From assembly GCF_030936135.1 (NCBI RefSeq), contig NC_082619.1:4343208-4407207 (forward strand): 64,000 nucleotides of DNA, in the 5' to 3' direction. Made by a program: the position numbers and the translations under genes. Source of the stretch: Gavia stellata. Taxonomy: Eukaryota > Chordata > Aves > Gaviiformes > Gaviidae. The number at the start of each line of letters is the position of its first letter. The first letter of the stretch is position 1. Below the pieces are notes generated by a model. It saw nothing but the letters and a program-made list of their open reading frames with translations. It was not told the origin of the DNA and searched no databases. This document shows, piece after piece, positions 14,401 through 27,337 of the stretch.

Positions 14401-17400
14401 GAATGGCAAAGAAACCACTGCTGAGAAGCAACTTATGTTTGTCTGGTATTTTATGTCCTTGACTCTAGGTCTAGCTTGAGATCCTAAGGGGAGATTCAAA
14501 TAGAAGGAAAGACAACTGTATTGTGGATAAATTTAACCCTCTGATTTTGTAGTTCTAGAAACAGGGAGTAGTTCACAGAATTCAACAGGGCTAATTGCAC
14601 ATCAGTAAATTATACACTCGTGTGACTGAGTTGTATTGTCATTGCCAGTGTAGAAGGTTTGCCTAACCTTCACTGTGGAAGTAAAAGAAGAAGTTGTGTA
14701 AACACAAGAAGAAAATAGCTGGGTGCGCATTACCCTGTTGAAATGGAGACAGATTGTTCAGAACAAGTATCTGAACAATTGGTATCCTTCGACCTGTTCT
14801 CCGCCGATAATGAGGGTCTGGTACAAGCTGTATATCTAAGGTGCTGCAAACTCCATCCTGCATGCTTTGAGACCCTACTAATCTGACAACAGGTGCTTTA
14901 TGTAGCATTCTTTATAGAAACACTGTAGGACAGCAGGAAGGAAAAAAGATAAACTGATCATCCTTTTGGAGTCATTGAGGAGTCCCTGTATTTTCTTCCT
15001 CCTTGGCATAAATGAAACAGATTAGAGATCTGAAACTGGAATGGACAGAGTGGTGCATAGCCCAGGACTCTGGGTGTTTTTAACAATATCATAAGACTCC
15101 CGGAACCTGGCATGCCACTGGGGTATCATTGCATTGAAAGGAAATAATTGGCATTGGGTGATAACAGGGGCAAGGTGGAGCATACTGCTGGATTTGAACA
15201 TAATGAATTGCTGGAAATATAAAGACACAGAATATCAGTTAAGTAAACGAAGCATGTCATTCAGGGCCTTAAAAGTTAAGTCCAGAGGTTTTAAAAGTCA
15301 TTGCAAAAGCTGAGGGAAATTAGCACAGCCATTTTAGAACTGAACAGATATATTGAAACATTCAGAATAAAGATGCATCTGTCGCATTTCTGTTGAGCTC
15401 TATCCTCGATACGGTCCAAAAAAAAGCTCTTTAAAACGAAGAGTGACTAAAAAAGCTGTGCATCAGGATTTCCTGTTGTGTTCTGCTGACAAATGATCAA
15501 TAGCATAGCCAGGTTAAACAGCAACAGAGGCGTAAATGGAAGACTCCGTGGAAAAAGTGTTTCATTGATGGATCCACTGAGACATTTAATGAACCATACA
15601 CTTTTTTCCTTTTGTCAGAAAGAGAAGTTAAAGCAACAAAAGGAATATGCAAAGCAAATTAAGGAACACAACATGAAAAGCATTGCTTCGATTCAGAGGT
15701 TACCTACAAAACCCCAGGTCATATCTTCAGTGTCAAGACAGAAGGTAAGAACAGAGTCCCTTTAAAATGCATGCAGGGAGAGATTCTGGACTTTGCACAA
15801 AGAAAAAGAAAAGCATAAATTTAACTCACAGTAGGCTAAAATAGTGTCTCCATTTTGATTTTCCTTTTAACAACTCTAAGGACTTCTACTCTCATGGGAT
15901 CCTAGAAAGTGCTGATCTGTGCCTCTATTCTGTTATGGCTGTAGATGTGTGCCAAGAGTTGCTGGCTTCTTTGCCAACAGCAGTCTTCAGCCCGTTCATC
16001 TGCCTTGCTCTTCATGAGAGTGTACCAAGTGGAAACAGAGCAGTACTCCATCCAAGCTACCACCACTCAACTTGGCTTAAACAGCTAGTGTGTTTTCCTG
16101 GGGAAAGGGTGGGAATAAAGGAGAGTGGGACCCCCCCTAGGAACATTACCCAGTGCAGCACATGCTCTGCTTCGCAACAGCGGTAGAGGCCACGCTACTG
16201 CAGAGTGCACTCTTCTAATGGACCACAGATACCCTCTTGTTAGTCTATTATCCACCTGCCTGTCAGTCTCACTCACAAACTCTTTTCACTTCAGTTGCAT
16301 AGCTACAGTAATTGGTCTTATTTTTCAAGCCCACACAACATCACTTCAGCCCTTACTGAAGGCCTTCAAAAATAGCCCAAATGGGCAACAACTGACTACA
16401 TGACAGTGGCATACACAAACAAACATAGGGAGCACCTTTTCCCTATTGCAGGAAGTAATAAAGCTCTGGGAATAGCATATATTTTATGCAATCAGTTCTA
16501 CAGGAGCTCACCTCCCTGGTGCTAAAAGCATGCTAACAGGTATTTCTCCAAGGTGACAAATAAGAACTGCATGCTTCAGGAAAAGAAGTTCTGGAGTTTA
16601 ATATCAGTTGAATTCCTCAGCTACTTGCATTTATTTCCAAACCTCACATAAACCACAAAGAGATGAAACTGCATTCTTTGGATGTCAAAAGGGCTTTGGA
16701 TTCCTTCAGAAGACTTCCCAGACACTCTTTGACCAAGAACATGAGATAATGCAACTTCCACTGGAGACGTAATGGGTGTTTCCAAATACATGTGACTGAA
16801 ACACAGACACCAAAAAGTGTCCCAGGTTAAACCAGGGCTCTCTCAGTTTCAGGATTTCTGTAATACTGTTTCCATTCCCTCTGCAAGACTGCCTTTCAGG
16901 TTCCATACATCATTCCGTACTATTTGACATTCTTACAGGTATCTGCTTTCAGCATGGCCCTGCCCACCTTCAGTGAGACATGTCAGACCTAGAACAATAG
17001 CTTGAGTACTCCTGTTTTTCTTTTTAATTTTGGTATTTAAGCCTATCATGCAGTAGAACCTAAGCCCAGTTAAACAGAACTTACATACTTCTTGTTTGCA
17101 CAATATAGTCTTTACCTACATCTCACATTCACACATGCGAGTTTACCTACATGCTGCTGTAGAAATACGTACCTGGAAAAGCGCATGATAAAAGGAAACA
17201 CTCGGCCAGTGTAAGAAGTACAGTTCTTCAAGATACGCTGTCCCCGTCAGTGTTCCATTACTGCCCTCTTTTCCCTCTGCTTCACGGTATAGTTTTTCAG
17301 CATATACACATTCAGAGTGTCTGAAGTAGAAAAGAATTGGAATGGTGGTTTATTTCACGCTGCTGTTCATATTCTCAGTATAGTACATGTGGGTCCTGCG

Positions 17401-18335
17401 CAGACCAGGTGTTACTAGTGAAGAAATTTCCAGTCACAATAGAATATGCATGATTATAACAGAACCCTGGGAACTCTGCAAGAGGCAATTCTTTGTTTTA
17501 CTCTGAAACAGCTATCTGTTAATGGTTGGCATGTCTAACACCATCCGCAATTGTTCAGAAATCTTTTCTTGTTCGGAACTGTGTTAGCTTTGAAATTAAC
17601 AAAAATTAATTTGGCAAGGGATTATATTAAATTAGGTTCCAGAGAATTTAACACTATTACCTAGACTTCATGTCAAAACTTGTTTTAACATTTTAGGCCT
17701 TTCAGTACATCGATTCCTTAGAATTTTTCATAGGAGCACTCAGTTTCCATCTTTGTCATATTAACCTGCAGAACTCCCTGCTATAAGATATGACTGAGGA
17801 CAAGAGCTTAACGAGGCTGAAAAAAAAAAAGTTTATAAACTTAATAAACCGCTATTGCTTTTACTTTTTTAAAGAAAGAACACTGCTTCAGTATTTAAGG
17901 TGGCCTCCAGTGCTAAGTGTCAGAAAGCAAATCTCCTTGAGGTGGGTTATTTTGCCCACTGCAGAGGTTTCTTGCAGTCGCCACTGAAGCATCTAGGATT
18001 GAACACTGTCAGAAACAAGATCAGGAATTAGGAGAACTATTAATTTGACCCAGCATAGAAACACCTAAATTTTCTTGCAAACATTGGTCAGGTTTTCTCT
18101 TAATCAGTTACCCAAATTTTCATGTTTTTAGGCGCTGGAATATGCTAAGAGGATTCCTAGACCAAAGACTTTCACGGCAAGACAATCAGATGAAGAGGTG
18201 AAAGAGGAAAGAGTTCTACCGCAGACTTTAAATGGAGAATGTTTACCTCAAATTGCATCCTTGGAAACTTTGCAAAATAGACACGAGAAGGAGAAGGAAG
18301 TTGTAGCCGCTTTCAGAACCCTTCATATCTTTTAA
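1987..18335 (+). CDS. JHY: JHY (C11orf63), junctional cadherin complex regulator / motile-cilia protein, 5'-partial, six exons
   Basis: Coding exons are 1987-2488, 10687-11282, 12038-12323, 14258-14338, 15619-15744 and 18132-18335. Joined, they give one open frame of 597 residues ending in TAA at 18333-18335; all junctions are GT-AG and all phases agree. The first exon starts one base into a codon, so the N-terminus (roughly 180 residues if the protein is about the human length of about 780) lies before the window. Recognisable stretches are [14 protein letters not shown] in the first exon, [14 protein letters not shown] in the fourth, and the lysine/glutamine-rich [20 protein letters not shown] in the fifth, which could form a helix or coiled coil. 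No enzymatic motif is seen. From family knowledge, mouse Jhy loss causes juvenile hydrocephalus with defective ependymal motile cilia. The next gene, BSX, converges on it, as in mammals. Identification is by remembered protein similarity plus synteny; exon boundaries are read directly from the sequence. Confidence 0.92.
3811..5352 (-). mobile_element. CR1 LINE retrotransposon fragment, 5'-truncated, inactive
   Basis: On the minus strand, conceptual translation gives the C-terminal part of the CR1 ORF2 reverse transcriptase in three consecutive frames (5346-4600, 4603-4223, 4326-3904). Visible RT features are VYLDFSKAF (the motif A region) and [20 protein letters not shown]. The 3' end, read on the plus strand as catagaagcatagaatcaca at 3811, is the octamer-type tail typical of CR1, so the 3' end is intact while the 5' end stops near 5352. 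Near 4697 a small deletion removes the FADD-type catalytic Asp pair and shifts the frame; a second shift lies near 4300. The copy therefore cannot encode active enzyme. It lies antisense inside the large JHY intron. No clear target-site duplication was established, as expected for CR1. Confidence 0.95.
6184..6214. repeat. GA-rich simple repeat
   Basis: Imperfect (GA)n with interruptions, inside the large JHY intron. Confidence 0.8.
10687..11282 (+). CDS. JHY: JHY coding exon (second in window, largest)
   Basis: The acceptor is gataacttgttttag before 10687. The preferred donor is ctatg|gtaagg after 11282, giving 596 nt in phase 2. The exon encodes an Asn/Gln/Ser/Pro-rich stretch with no known domain. 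A second donor, aaaag|gtatca after 11252, would also end in phase 2, so a product 10 residues shorter is possible. Confidence 0.88.
11283..12037 (+). other. JHY: JHY intron
   Basis: Phase 2 intron, gtaagg to ttgag. I see nothing else of note. Confidence 0.8.
12038..12323 (+). CDS. JHY: JHY coding exon (third in window)
   Basis: A pyrimidine-rich acceptor (cttttttgag) precedes 12038 and the donor is aag|gtaagc after 12323. One base completes the codon left open by the previous exon, followed by 95 codons to phase 0. It includes [20 protein letters not shown] and a basic tail with [12 protein letters not shown]. Confidence 0.88.
12324..14257 (+). other. JHY: JHY intron
   Basis: Phase 0 intron, gtaagc to ttttcag. 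It contains a poly-A run near 12415-12429 and no exon-like sequence. Confidence 0.8.
14258..14338 (+). CDS. JHY: JHY coding exon (fourth in window, 27 codons)
   Basis: The acceptor is gttttcag and the donor is aga|gtaagc. This 81-nt in-frame exon encodes 27 residues containing [20 protein letters not shown], which I recognise as a well-conserved JHY segment. It is too short to stand out on its own as an ORF; splice sites and phase define it. Confidence 0.88.
14339..15618 (+). other. JHY: JHY intron
   Basis: Phase 0 intron, gtaagc to tttgtcag. I see no repeats or genes in it. Confidence 0.8.
15619..15744 (+). CDS. JHY: JHY coding exon (fifth in window, 42 codons)
   Basis: The acceptor is ccttttgtcag and the donor is aag|gtaaga. 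The exon is 126 nt in phase 0. It encodes a charged helical segment, [20 protein letters not shown], then [13 protein letters not shown]. Confidence 0.9.
15745..18131 (+). other. JHY: JHY intron
   Basis: Phase 0 intron, gtaaga to tttttag. I see no supported gene; the short frames lack splice or coding support. Confidence 0.8.
18132..18335 (+). CDS. JHY: JHY terminal coding exon
   Basis: The acceptor is catgtttttag before 18132. The exon has 67 codons plus TAA at 18333-18335. It begins [12 protein letters not shown] and ends FRTLHIF. The 3' UTR follows; a possible AATAAA signal is at 18762-18767. Confidence 0.88.
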   Translation, partial: ALEYAKRIPRPKTFTARQSDEEVKEERVLPQTLNGECLPQIASLETLQNRHEKEKEVVAAFRTLHIF

Positions 18336-18761
18336 GTGTTTTGAAATTATGAAGGATATCTTCAAGGCAAAAATGTCTGAACTATTTAATTATGAGCTAT
18401 GGCCATCACATATTGATTTACTGTTCCATTGAAATATAAAGTGGCGTAAGTTTAATCATTGTTAAATTTTAGAATCAGTTCTACTATACCTAATTTTAAA
18501 AAATGTAAACAGTTGCATATGTAGCGTTTTAAATATGGTCATCTCTGTTGTTGTTCTTCTTTGAAATCAACTGATCTACCAGTTGCATCTTTCAGACTAA
18601 TCAGCTGTTGGCTTGTCACAGCTGGATCATTTTTAGACATGCCAAACATATGGGCATATCTACAAAACATTAAAAAAACCCATCAGTTTCACTTGATGTT
18701 CCTAATACCAGCGATGTTTCTCTTTTTGAAGTGCAGAGGAGACTTTGGCAGACTGTCCATA

Positions 18762-18767
18762 AATAAA
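18762..18767 (+). terminator. Candidate JHY polyadenylation signal
   Basis: AATAAA lies 427 nt after the JHY stop codon, the first exact hexamer I see downstream. The sequence after it is A-rich with only weak GT/T content, so the real cleavage site may lie elsewhere. Confidence 0.35.
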
Positions 18768-20199
18768 GCCAAAAAAATTCATTGCTGGTAAGAAAGAGAA
18801 CAAAAATGTGCACCAAATATAGCAGTTGGTAATGATACAATACCAATTATTCAGATGTTACTCTGTTGTCTGTTAGTGAATAGTTGTCACATCAAGACCA
18901 AAATTGTGGAGCTTCATCTGGGACAAGAAAATTCAGAACAAGTACTGACTTATCATGCAGACAATCTGTTATTAGCCAGAAGCAGTTGGAAAATATATTG
19001 AGTAACTAAGGATAATTGAGAGCTACATGTTTGAAAGGAAACAGCTTTTAACAGATTAGAGCTATAAACACAACAACAAACAGATGGGTTTCTTATGATG
19101 GTTCTGTTTCTTTAACTTAGTAAATTACGAATTAAGTCAACATATGAAATGTGATTAGAACACACAGCAAGGGAATTTTGAAGAAAACACACTAAAATCT
19201 CTTATAAAAATAGGCTAGTTAAAAGGAAAAAACAAAACCAACCTCCTTGTGATTTTGTGTAATTGCTTTATCCAATTTATTAGGTCCCCTTTTGAATGGG
19301 AGGAGAGAGAGAATTAGTCTTTGGGCAAAAAAGAGTGTTTGAGTCTCCTTGAAGGAGGCTGACAATGGAAAGGTAAGGTGGGGAATAAAAGAGAGAATAT
19401 CTTTGAAATGGCTTTCTCTTTTTCTAGATGCACCTTTTGGTAAATGTAGAAATGTATAAGACTTAACATGTTTCTGGGTTAACATTTCATTAGCTGGATG
19501 TCTCACAGGAAAGATAATTTTCCAGTAGGTGTACAGTGAAGTCAAGGCATTGGAGGTATGACATGTATTGCTGGAAAAGTCCTATACCTTTCATTTTATA
19601 GAGTCCTGGGTGAGTTTGACCTAGATCCTACAGTCCTCAGGATGCCTCAGTCCTCCTGAAAGTGGGTTAGTTGTCAAAATCCACCCTGCAGGATCTCCAG
19701 CCAGGCTCCCAACCTAATACAGGAAAAATTGGTCATCATACCACATCTCTCCATCATGGAGAAAGAACATGTTCCTTGCTTTAAAGCCCTCCTGACCCAC
19801 CTGAGAGATAGGAAGCTCTCCACCCTGTTGTGGTTGCTTCCCACCACACGTGCTGAATTAGACTGTTAGACTTCGCAGGCAGAAGTTTGTGACATAAATG
19901 ATCTTTGAGGGAAACTTGGTGGAAGAAGTGTCTTCCAATGTGGGGAATGGGGGTCAGGTTGCAGGGGAAATGCTTTGCGTATCAAAGTGCAGCAGTGGAC
20001 ATCTTCAAATGTCCGCTGCAACTTCAGGAACAGGACCATCCTCTGCCTCAGCCTCCTTTCTCCTCGCCTTTGGGAACTGCATTTGCCCCGTCTTTGTAGA
20101 ATGTGCGTGCCGGTGGTATGACCCATCGAGCTAGGCTGGGTAAATGTTTCCATGCTCTGCCAGTTGCTGCTTTTCTACTTTTATTTTTAAACCGAATGG

Positions 20200-20790
20200 T
20201 AACACTTTGAAGCGTTTCTGATTAGGGAACCTCAACTTGTTGTTTCTGCTTAAAAGTGATAATCCCCCCTTAATACAAACCTCAAGTACCTATTTTAATG
20301 AAACCTTCAGATGAATATCAAAGAGCTATTTACTCGTATCTAATATTTTAATTAGATTATATTCTCAATTTAACCCATTAAACCCCTTTGATGATCTCCA
20401 TGTTTAGTGTTTAGCCCCAGATGCTGGAGGTAATGAATATTGGACCTTTGATTTAATGAGAACTTCTGCCTTTCCAGCCTGACTCCCTTTGTATCCCCCC
20501 TTTTTTATTTTCTGAGCTATAGAATTCAGTTAATTGAAGAAGTCTCTTACCACCACACATTAAGGAACCTAAATTAGCATCCCTTTTCTGATTAGAAAAT
20601 GCAAGCAGACATTTTCTCTTTGATCTGAGGATTGAGTTGAAGTAGGCAACAGCCCCCTGAAAATGAGCTGATGGCCTTATTATTTGGCTGACATGCAGAT
20701 GCGTCCATGTGGTGCAAAATGCTTAATGTCTTAATTGATCACCTTCCTCCCTATCTGTCATCCTACTACCTTTTAGAGCTCCCATAAATT
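20200..20790. promoter_or_regulatory. Candidate conserved developmental enhancer between JHY and BSX
   Basis: A block dense in homeodomain cores (TTTAATTAG near 20350, TTAATTG near 20531, CTTAATTGATC near 20733), TTTGAT/CTTTGAT TCF-type sites and TGACATG elements, with no coding potential and no repeat character. This texture is typical of vertebrate conserved non-coding elements near developmental regulators. No alignment was possible, so this is inference. Confidence 0.35.
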
Positions 20791-23700
20791 AGGGTGATCC
20801 TTCTGGGTGGGTGGTGTGTTTTGTTTGGGTTTTTTTTAATAAAACAATGAACTTATAGGTAACACTTAAATACTAAGCCCATGCTAAACTAGAAGCCATG
20901 TACACTTACATGATGCTGCATCTTGGCGGGGGGGGGATAGATTTTTTTTTTTAAAAAACACTGATCATGATCATCTCACAAACCATTTGGAAAGGACTGT
21001 TTTGTTTTGGGTGTTTTTTTCCTCGCAGAAAAAGACATTATTTGCAGCTTACATGGAAAGAAAATCTTTTGATCTACCTCAATACTAATGCAAATTTTTC
21101 CTGCACCTAACAGATACGGTGGCACAAAAAGGGACCATACAAGTAAATGATGAGCATCCATCTGCTTAAAAGCAAAGGCCAAAACTTAATGTCTTTCAAA
21201 TTAGGAAGGCAAGGAATTTAAATAAGAAATAGGCCTTGAATTTTGCATTAAGTATTCAGGGAGATATTGAGCTGGAGTAGAACCTGCCTGCCATAGTCCC
21301 ATGTCTCCAGCACAGCTATCACAGAGCGCAGTGTCACTCACCGTGAGCACAGGCTGCCTTCGCAGGGACAGAAATGTATTTGTGTACGCCACCCAGTAGA
21401 ACACTTCTTAACATTTACTTGGTGGGCCCTTTCCAGTGTCACCATTTCTTAATGTTTTAGATTCAGGAAGTGTAGAAGCTGAGACCACCTTCAGTGATCG
21501 ACGACCTGGGGTCAGTTCTACTTAGGAGCGGTGCTGCTGCAATAACATCACCATCACGTTTCTTTCGAAGGTAACTGAAGTCGGCTTCCCACCACCATCT
21601 CACAAAAAGTATGAACAGCTGGCTCAGAGGCTGCTGGCTCTGACAGAAACATACTGTTTTATCAGTTAAAAACATTAAATAAGGCACAGCCTAAAAGCTA
21701 TGTTCCAGCATTACACCTCTAAAGACAAACTGTCAAAGGTAAGGATTGTAAACCAGATGAGAATATGTCTAACTCCTGCAGTCACTGAGTACTTCAAATA
21801 GGCATGAAAAAGCTATAATGTCCAAACACCCCACAAGCCCATCATTTGATCATTATCATCTCCCGTTAGGGATCAATTCTACAGTATATTGTAATAGCAC
21901 AAAGAATATGCCTTTTTTTTTTTTATTTTGCATGTTGCCCAAACCTGAGTGCTCTCTGCGTGAGAATAAGCAGGCGTGTGAAGAAAGGACCAACTCTGGT
22001 GACTGCCTGCGTGGTCTGAGAAAGAGCTCTAGATGCACAAAATCACAGGGATAGGTAAAGGCAGTGAGTGAATCTCCACCGGCGACAGCTGGCAAGGGTG
22101 AGTTAAAGCAGCCTGCCTTACAGAAGAGCCTGCTTTGAACAGAAGGGATACCGAGCCAAAAACCTGGATAGAGCAGATGCTAAAGAAGCATCCAGCAGCT
22201 CAGCAAGAGCTTTGCATAATCGTGAGTGCAGAGCAGGCAGCTGCAGGTAGTACCAGAGGGCTAGTTTTCTGTGTGTCATAGGAGCGCCTAAGTGTTTGTT
22301 CCAGCAGCCACAGCAAAGCCAACAAGATACACAACACTGGACAATATTGAGTCTTTACTTTAGGAAAGCAAGTTGAGTGGTCTCAGCAACAGCTGAACAA
22401 AGTGAGTCACAAAATTTCTCAGCTTGCCTTTGCTCCTGGCATTTCAAAAACCTGTGTCATAGTTACCTCATTATTGTGAGTTAAAACCAACTTCTTCCTT
22501 GAAAGACTATCTGTAACAGGTAGAAAAGGCCCTGCAGTCCACTGTGGGATCACCCTTAAGCATACACTTTACACCTACCTGCCTTTATCACCACATGCAA
22601 TGTATTGCTACTGCTGCATGAATACTGACTACGTCAGTAGCTGTAGACCCCCAAAGGCACTTCTAGCAATGGAGCTACAAGTGTTTCATCTAAGCTTATT
22701 ATCCTATAGAAACAAGACAAATCCAAGGCAGAAATAAGCCACTTCTTAAGCTGAGTAAGACCATCCGAGCAGGAGTTTGCAGTTAATTAAGGTGATGCTG
22801 TTTGTTATTGCAACTAGAAGAGAGGCGGAACAAAGTCATCAGTTCAGGAGGCTACAACACTCAGGAGTTCGCAGTGCTGTAGTTGGCATCCCATCTACGG
22901 TCACCTACCCCTCCTCTGCTCCTCGGCACGGCCCACGCCTGCAGAAACTTCACTTCAGAAAACCAATGGAGAAAATTGCGCTAAGTCCATCAGCCAGCAG
23001 AGAGAAACAACGAGAGGAAGTTGAAGAAAGAATTTTACATAGTGCACACGATGCCTGGATCACTTGCTGGCCCTGGCCATAGGTTATTTACACCTTCACC
23101 AAGCAACAGCCCGTGGTGCTTTCAGGGCTGACACTACACATGTCTAACAGCAAGACTTTGCAAATGATTCACTCTGTAAGTGCCCGTACAGCCTTCATAT
23201 CTGATCTGCTTTACATAGCTCCAGCCATAGAAGAAAAAAACTTGGGTTGGAACTACTTTCCAGTCCAATAAAAGTTTAAAATGTTAAGGGCAGCAAACAG
23301 GAAAATGCTCAAAGTCAAAACAGAAAGCAAAGGTTCATGGAAGGATTTTATAGACCTTTTTTTTATTTTCTTTAATGAAAACAACAACAAACATCAACCA
23401 CTTAGGTCTTAAAATTAATTAACAGGAAACAATTTCATTTCAAAAAACTCACAAAAGAATTTTAATGACAATCAATACTTAAGTGGATTTCTTGAAAAAT
23501 AGGAAATCTACCAAGATTTTCGATTTCCAGCAACTATTTCCTGCAAGCCATTTCCACCCCAGCATTTCCCAAACAAACATGTAAATATTAAACAAGAAAA
23601 AAGAAAAAACCAAAAAGAGAGCCAGCTCTAAACAATCTCTCCCCTACTCCTCAAGCTTCTTGGGGAGAGCAGGAAAAAGTCAGCGGTTCTCACTGAATAA

Positions 23701-26700
23701 GGCAGGACCCAGGAATAAAAACTCATTTCGCTTATTCTAAGAGAAAAATCTCTGAAATGAACAAAGAAAATGCCTCCCCAGCCCTTCCCTCTTCCCAGGA
23801 CCCTCTCCACTCTCTGAACATGTGATAACCTCTTCCCAAAAGCTTGCCCAGACTGTCTAGAAACCGCAGCCTCCTGTCCCCAGCCCGGCCGGCATTGCTT
23901 CCCAGCCTGGAAGGAGCTGGCTGGTGAGGGAGGGGATGGCTCAGGTAGTGACTATTTCCTTCCTCTGTCTCAATCTGAGGGGGTTTTGCCCTTGTTTGCA
24001 CTAAACTTTCCGGGATAAGCAGCCTGTTCCCAAAGCCCTCTCCTGTTACCTGCAAGTCTCAGCGCATAGCACTGCAGTGTCCGGGCTGGGATGGGGACTT
24101 CCCTGGGGTTGGGTGGTTCACATTCTGCGTGTATTTGTCACCGAGGTTGCTAGCGATCAGTGGCTTTGGTTTTAAACATGATTGTAATTTTAAATGTTAG
24201 CCAAGGTGCGTAGAACCGCAGAGAGGTGACGAGAGGTGGGTGTTCGTGGCTTTTTTTTCATTGGGCAGCATCAATACTTTGTGAAGAAGAAAGTTCCTGT
24301 AGGAAGGAGAGTCCCTGTGGTAGGGGAGAGGCAGCAGAGACTCGAGTGTTATTTGATTCATATTCTGACCCTTCCTCATAGACCTGGCACGTCCTGAGTG
24401 TGATAATGCTGGTGGCAGAAAGGGGAACGGGCTCTTTGTCCCCAGAGAAACCGTGGCACCTCGTTGCTAAAAGGGTCCCACGAACACGGCCCTGCCCAGC
24501 GGACTGAGGTGAGGATACCTGTGGGTTTTAGCTGCCCTGACCTCACTCGCTGTCATCTGCAGCACTGCCCCGGTTGCAGCGCAGTAAAGGTCCTGTGCTG
24601 CAGAGCCTGTTCCTGGACATACTCCCAGTGCCTGCACCCGAATCCCAGGATCCTTCCCTCCCTCGAGAACTGCCATCAGACTATAAATATCGCCAGCCCA
24701 CGGGTGTGCAAATGCCCCAGATCCTGCTACTGCAACAGAGATGAGCACTGACTTTTGGGGTGTTTGGTGCAGCGGGAACGCACTTGGTTACACAGCATCC
24801 GATCACACTCCTCGATCTGTTGGGAGGGCAGAGCCCGCTGGCTGACACCACCATTTTCTTGACACCCACTGGATGCCTGGCGAAAGAGCGGTGTAAACGC
24901 ACAGAGGAGGAACAAGTTGCTTTTGCATGTCCGTGCCCAAAAACTTTTGTCACTTGTGCATCTTAATCTTCTACTTTCTCCTGCCTTTTTTCTTTGTGTC
25001 CTTTCCAGCTCAGAGTATTTTTACACACCTTTGTGCTTAGCAATAAGAGAGAATGAACAATTCTTTGCACAAGTAAAAGGAATCACTCACAAATGTAAAG
25101 AAACAGGATTTTTAATATCCCTTTTCATTCAGGTGCAATTTTTTTTTAGTGATTACGTCTTTAGACTTGCTCCTAATAGTCTCTCTCACTAAACTAAAAG
25201 GATTTCTCTTGTGTTTCTCTAAATTCTTTGCTGCCCAATGCTATTACCAAAGGCAAGTCCACCCAAGCGACCGGTGTGAAGTCACTGACCCCCGCAGCAG
25301 AGTGCTGTCGGCCAGGCCGGCCCCGAGGTGGGCGTCCGTACCCCACCGCACGCTGCAGTGCGCAGCACCCGGCACCAGCAACAGCAGCGGTGGACATGGT
25401 CAGAAAAAAATTATCATGTAAGTATCAGGGTAAAGCTTCTCTTTGACATCACTTTTAATAGTTCCTAACGAAATGCGTGCTCAGGGGGAGGCTGGCAATC
25501 AGCACAGAGCAAAGCGAACAAAATACTCGGTGGGCGACTGAGTACGGACGCAGACAAACGACGGCATCGAATTGAAAGGTTTTCGAGCCGGTTTCCATCA
25601 CCTCCCTGCCTACGGCTGGGTGGGTGTCGAGAGAAGGGAAGAGCCACGGAGCTGGGAGAAGCATTTCCAGCCAGCGACGTGGCAACGCGCAACGACCTGC
25701 TGTCCCCCGTGCTTGGCTTGCCGCGGTGCTTCCAATCCTGCCACGGCTTTAGGAGCAAAGTGGTTGGTTTGCCTTCCGAATTACAATTTTTAGGGAGGTG
25801 GGTGGCATTTTAGCAAAATTTGTTGATGAAAAGGGTTGTCCTGGAAGTATTTATAAACACCACGTAAAAGAAAACTAGCCATTTTCTGGACAGGTGGTTG
25901 GGTATTTTTTCCCCCCCGCAATGTGTGATCTTTATCATTTTACATGTAAAAATCATAAAGGAAAACCCACGAAAAGGAAGCAAACATGCATGTTTCAATC
26001 ATCTATATTTTATATATTAAACAGGGACACCTTTTCCTTCACAAAACCGCATGTCCCGTAATCCAAAAAGCCCTGAAGGGACTAACGTCACCAGCCAAGC
26101 AATTTAACTTCCCGTTAAAAAAAACCCAAAAAAAAACAAAAATAAGGAAAATAAAAATAACCTAACGAGACACCGCCACGCCACCGGGTTGCTGGTGCAG
26201 CGGGGGCTGCACAGACAGCATCCGAGCAAGCACAGCCTCTCCTCCCTCCCGGTTTTTGCCAGGAGAGCCCCAGCCCTCCCCCGCGAGCCCCCGCCGCGCT
26301 CCCAGCGCGTTTGCCGGCCAGCAGCTCACCCCAGAGAAAAATAAAATAAAATAAAAAAAAAAATCTCAATTTACCTGGAAATTAAAACCATTTCCCCGGC
26401 GGGAAGATAAAGGCAAAGCGAGCACGGACGGTGACTGCGCTATCCGACCGCAACACGGAGCTCAGAGAGGCGTCGGGGCAGATGCAGGCGGGGGGAGAGG
26501 AGCCAAACGCCGGACCGGCTGTGGGGCTCTTTGAGGGGCACGGAAAAGTGTCCGGAAGGCGATTCACACCTGGAAGCCGTGAAGGAATCAGGCTGCCGAT
26601 GCAGGTGGCTCTCCAAGCTGTAGAAAATCTCTTCTGCTCGCTGCGCTTGCCTTTGCTCCGAGCAGCCCTGGCAGCATCGAGTTATTCCCCACGCTCCCCC

Positions 26701-27337
26701 CTTCCCTTCCCCATACGGGAATTAAATAAAGGGCAATTCTGGTCTTACCTGTTTCTTTGCAGGCCGTTTCTACAATTAATTTGCTTTGAGTATACGCGTG
26801 TCCTGGAAGCTCTGCCCGGCGTCAGACCCGACCTCCCGCACTGGGGAGGGAGGTGGCGAGCCGCAGCCCGGCTGCGGGTGCGCTGGAAGAGCGGGGAGCC
26901 CGGGGGGGCCGGGGCGAGGGGCCCGCCCTGCGCTGCGGCAGCGACAGCCTGCTGGCACGGGGACACGTCTATTCTAAACTCGAGGAGATTTCGGGGAAGG
27001 CAGAGCAGTCCAGCACTTCGAAGGGACGGGGAAACTCAAAGGCAACTCGCCTTCTTTTGCGCTGCCCCGTCAGGCAAAGCTCGGCCGTGGGGCGATGCGG
27101 GGGGGAAGCCGGCGGTACCGCGGGGCCCCGGCCCCCCCCGGGGCATCGCTGCCTTCCCCCCGGGCCCGCCCGCCGGGGAGGGGGCTCCCCTCGCATCAAC
27201 ACCTCCTTCCAAAAACCGTGCCCCCCTTCCCCCCGGGCCCCGGCGGTACTCGAGGCTGGGGAGGCAGGGGCGGCCTGCGGGGCCGGGGCAGAGCCGCCCC
27301 GGGGAGGCGGGTGAGCCCGGGCCGGGCCCCGGCGCTC

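Larger units (their letters stand above)
18336..27337. other. Intergenic region between converging JHY and BSX
   Basis: No supported coding exon on either strand. It should contain the JHY 3' UTR at the left and the BSX 3' UTR at the right. No canonical BSX AATAAA (TTTATT on plus) occurs within about 3 kb of the stop; an ATTAAA-type variant may be present near 25453. An enhancer-like AT-rich block lies at 20200-20790. Confidence 0.6.

Noticed and set aside
22777-23082. A 101-codon plus-strand frame in the JHY-BSX spacer
   Set aside because: Isolated, no recognisable domain, no flanking exons; consistent with chance.
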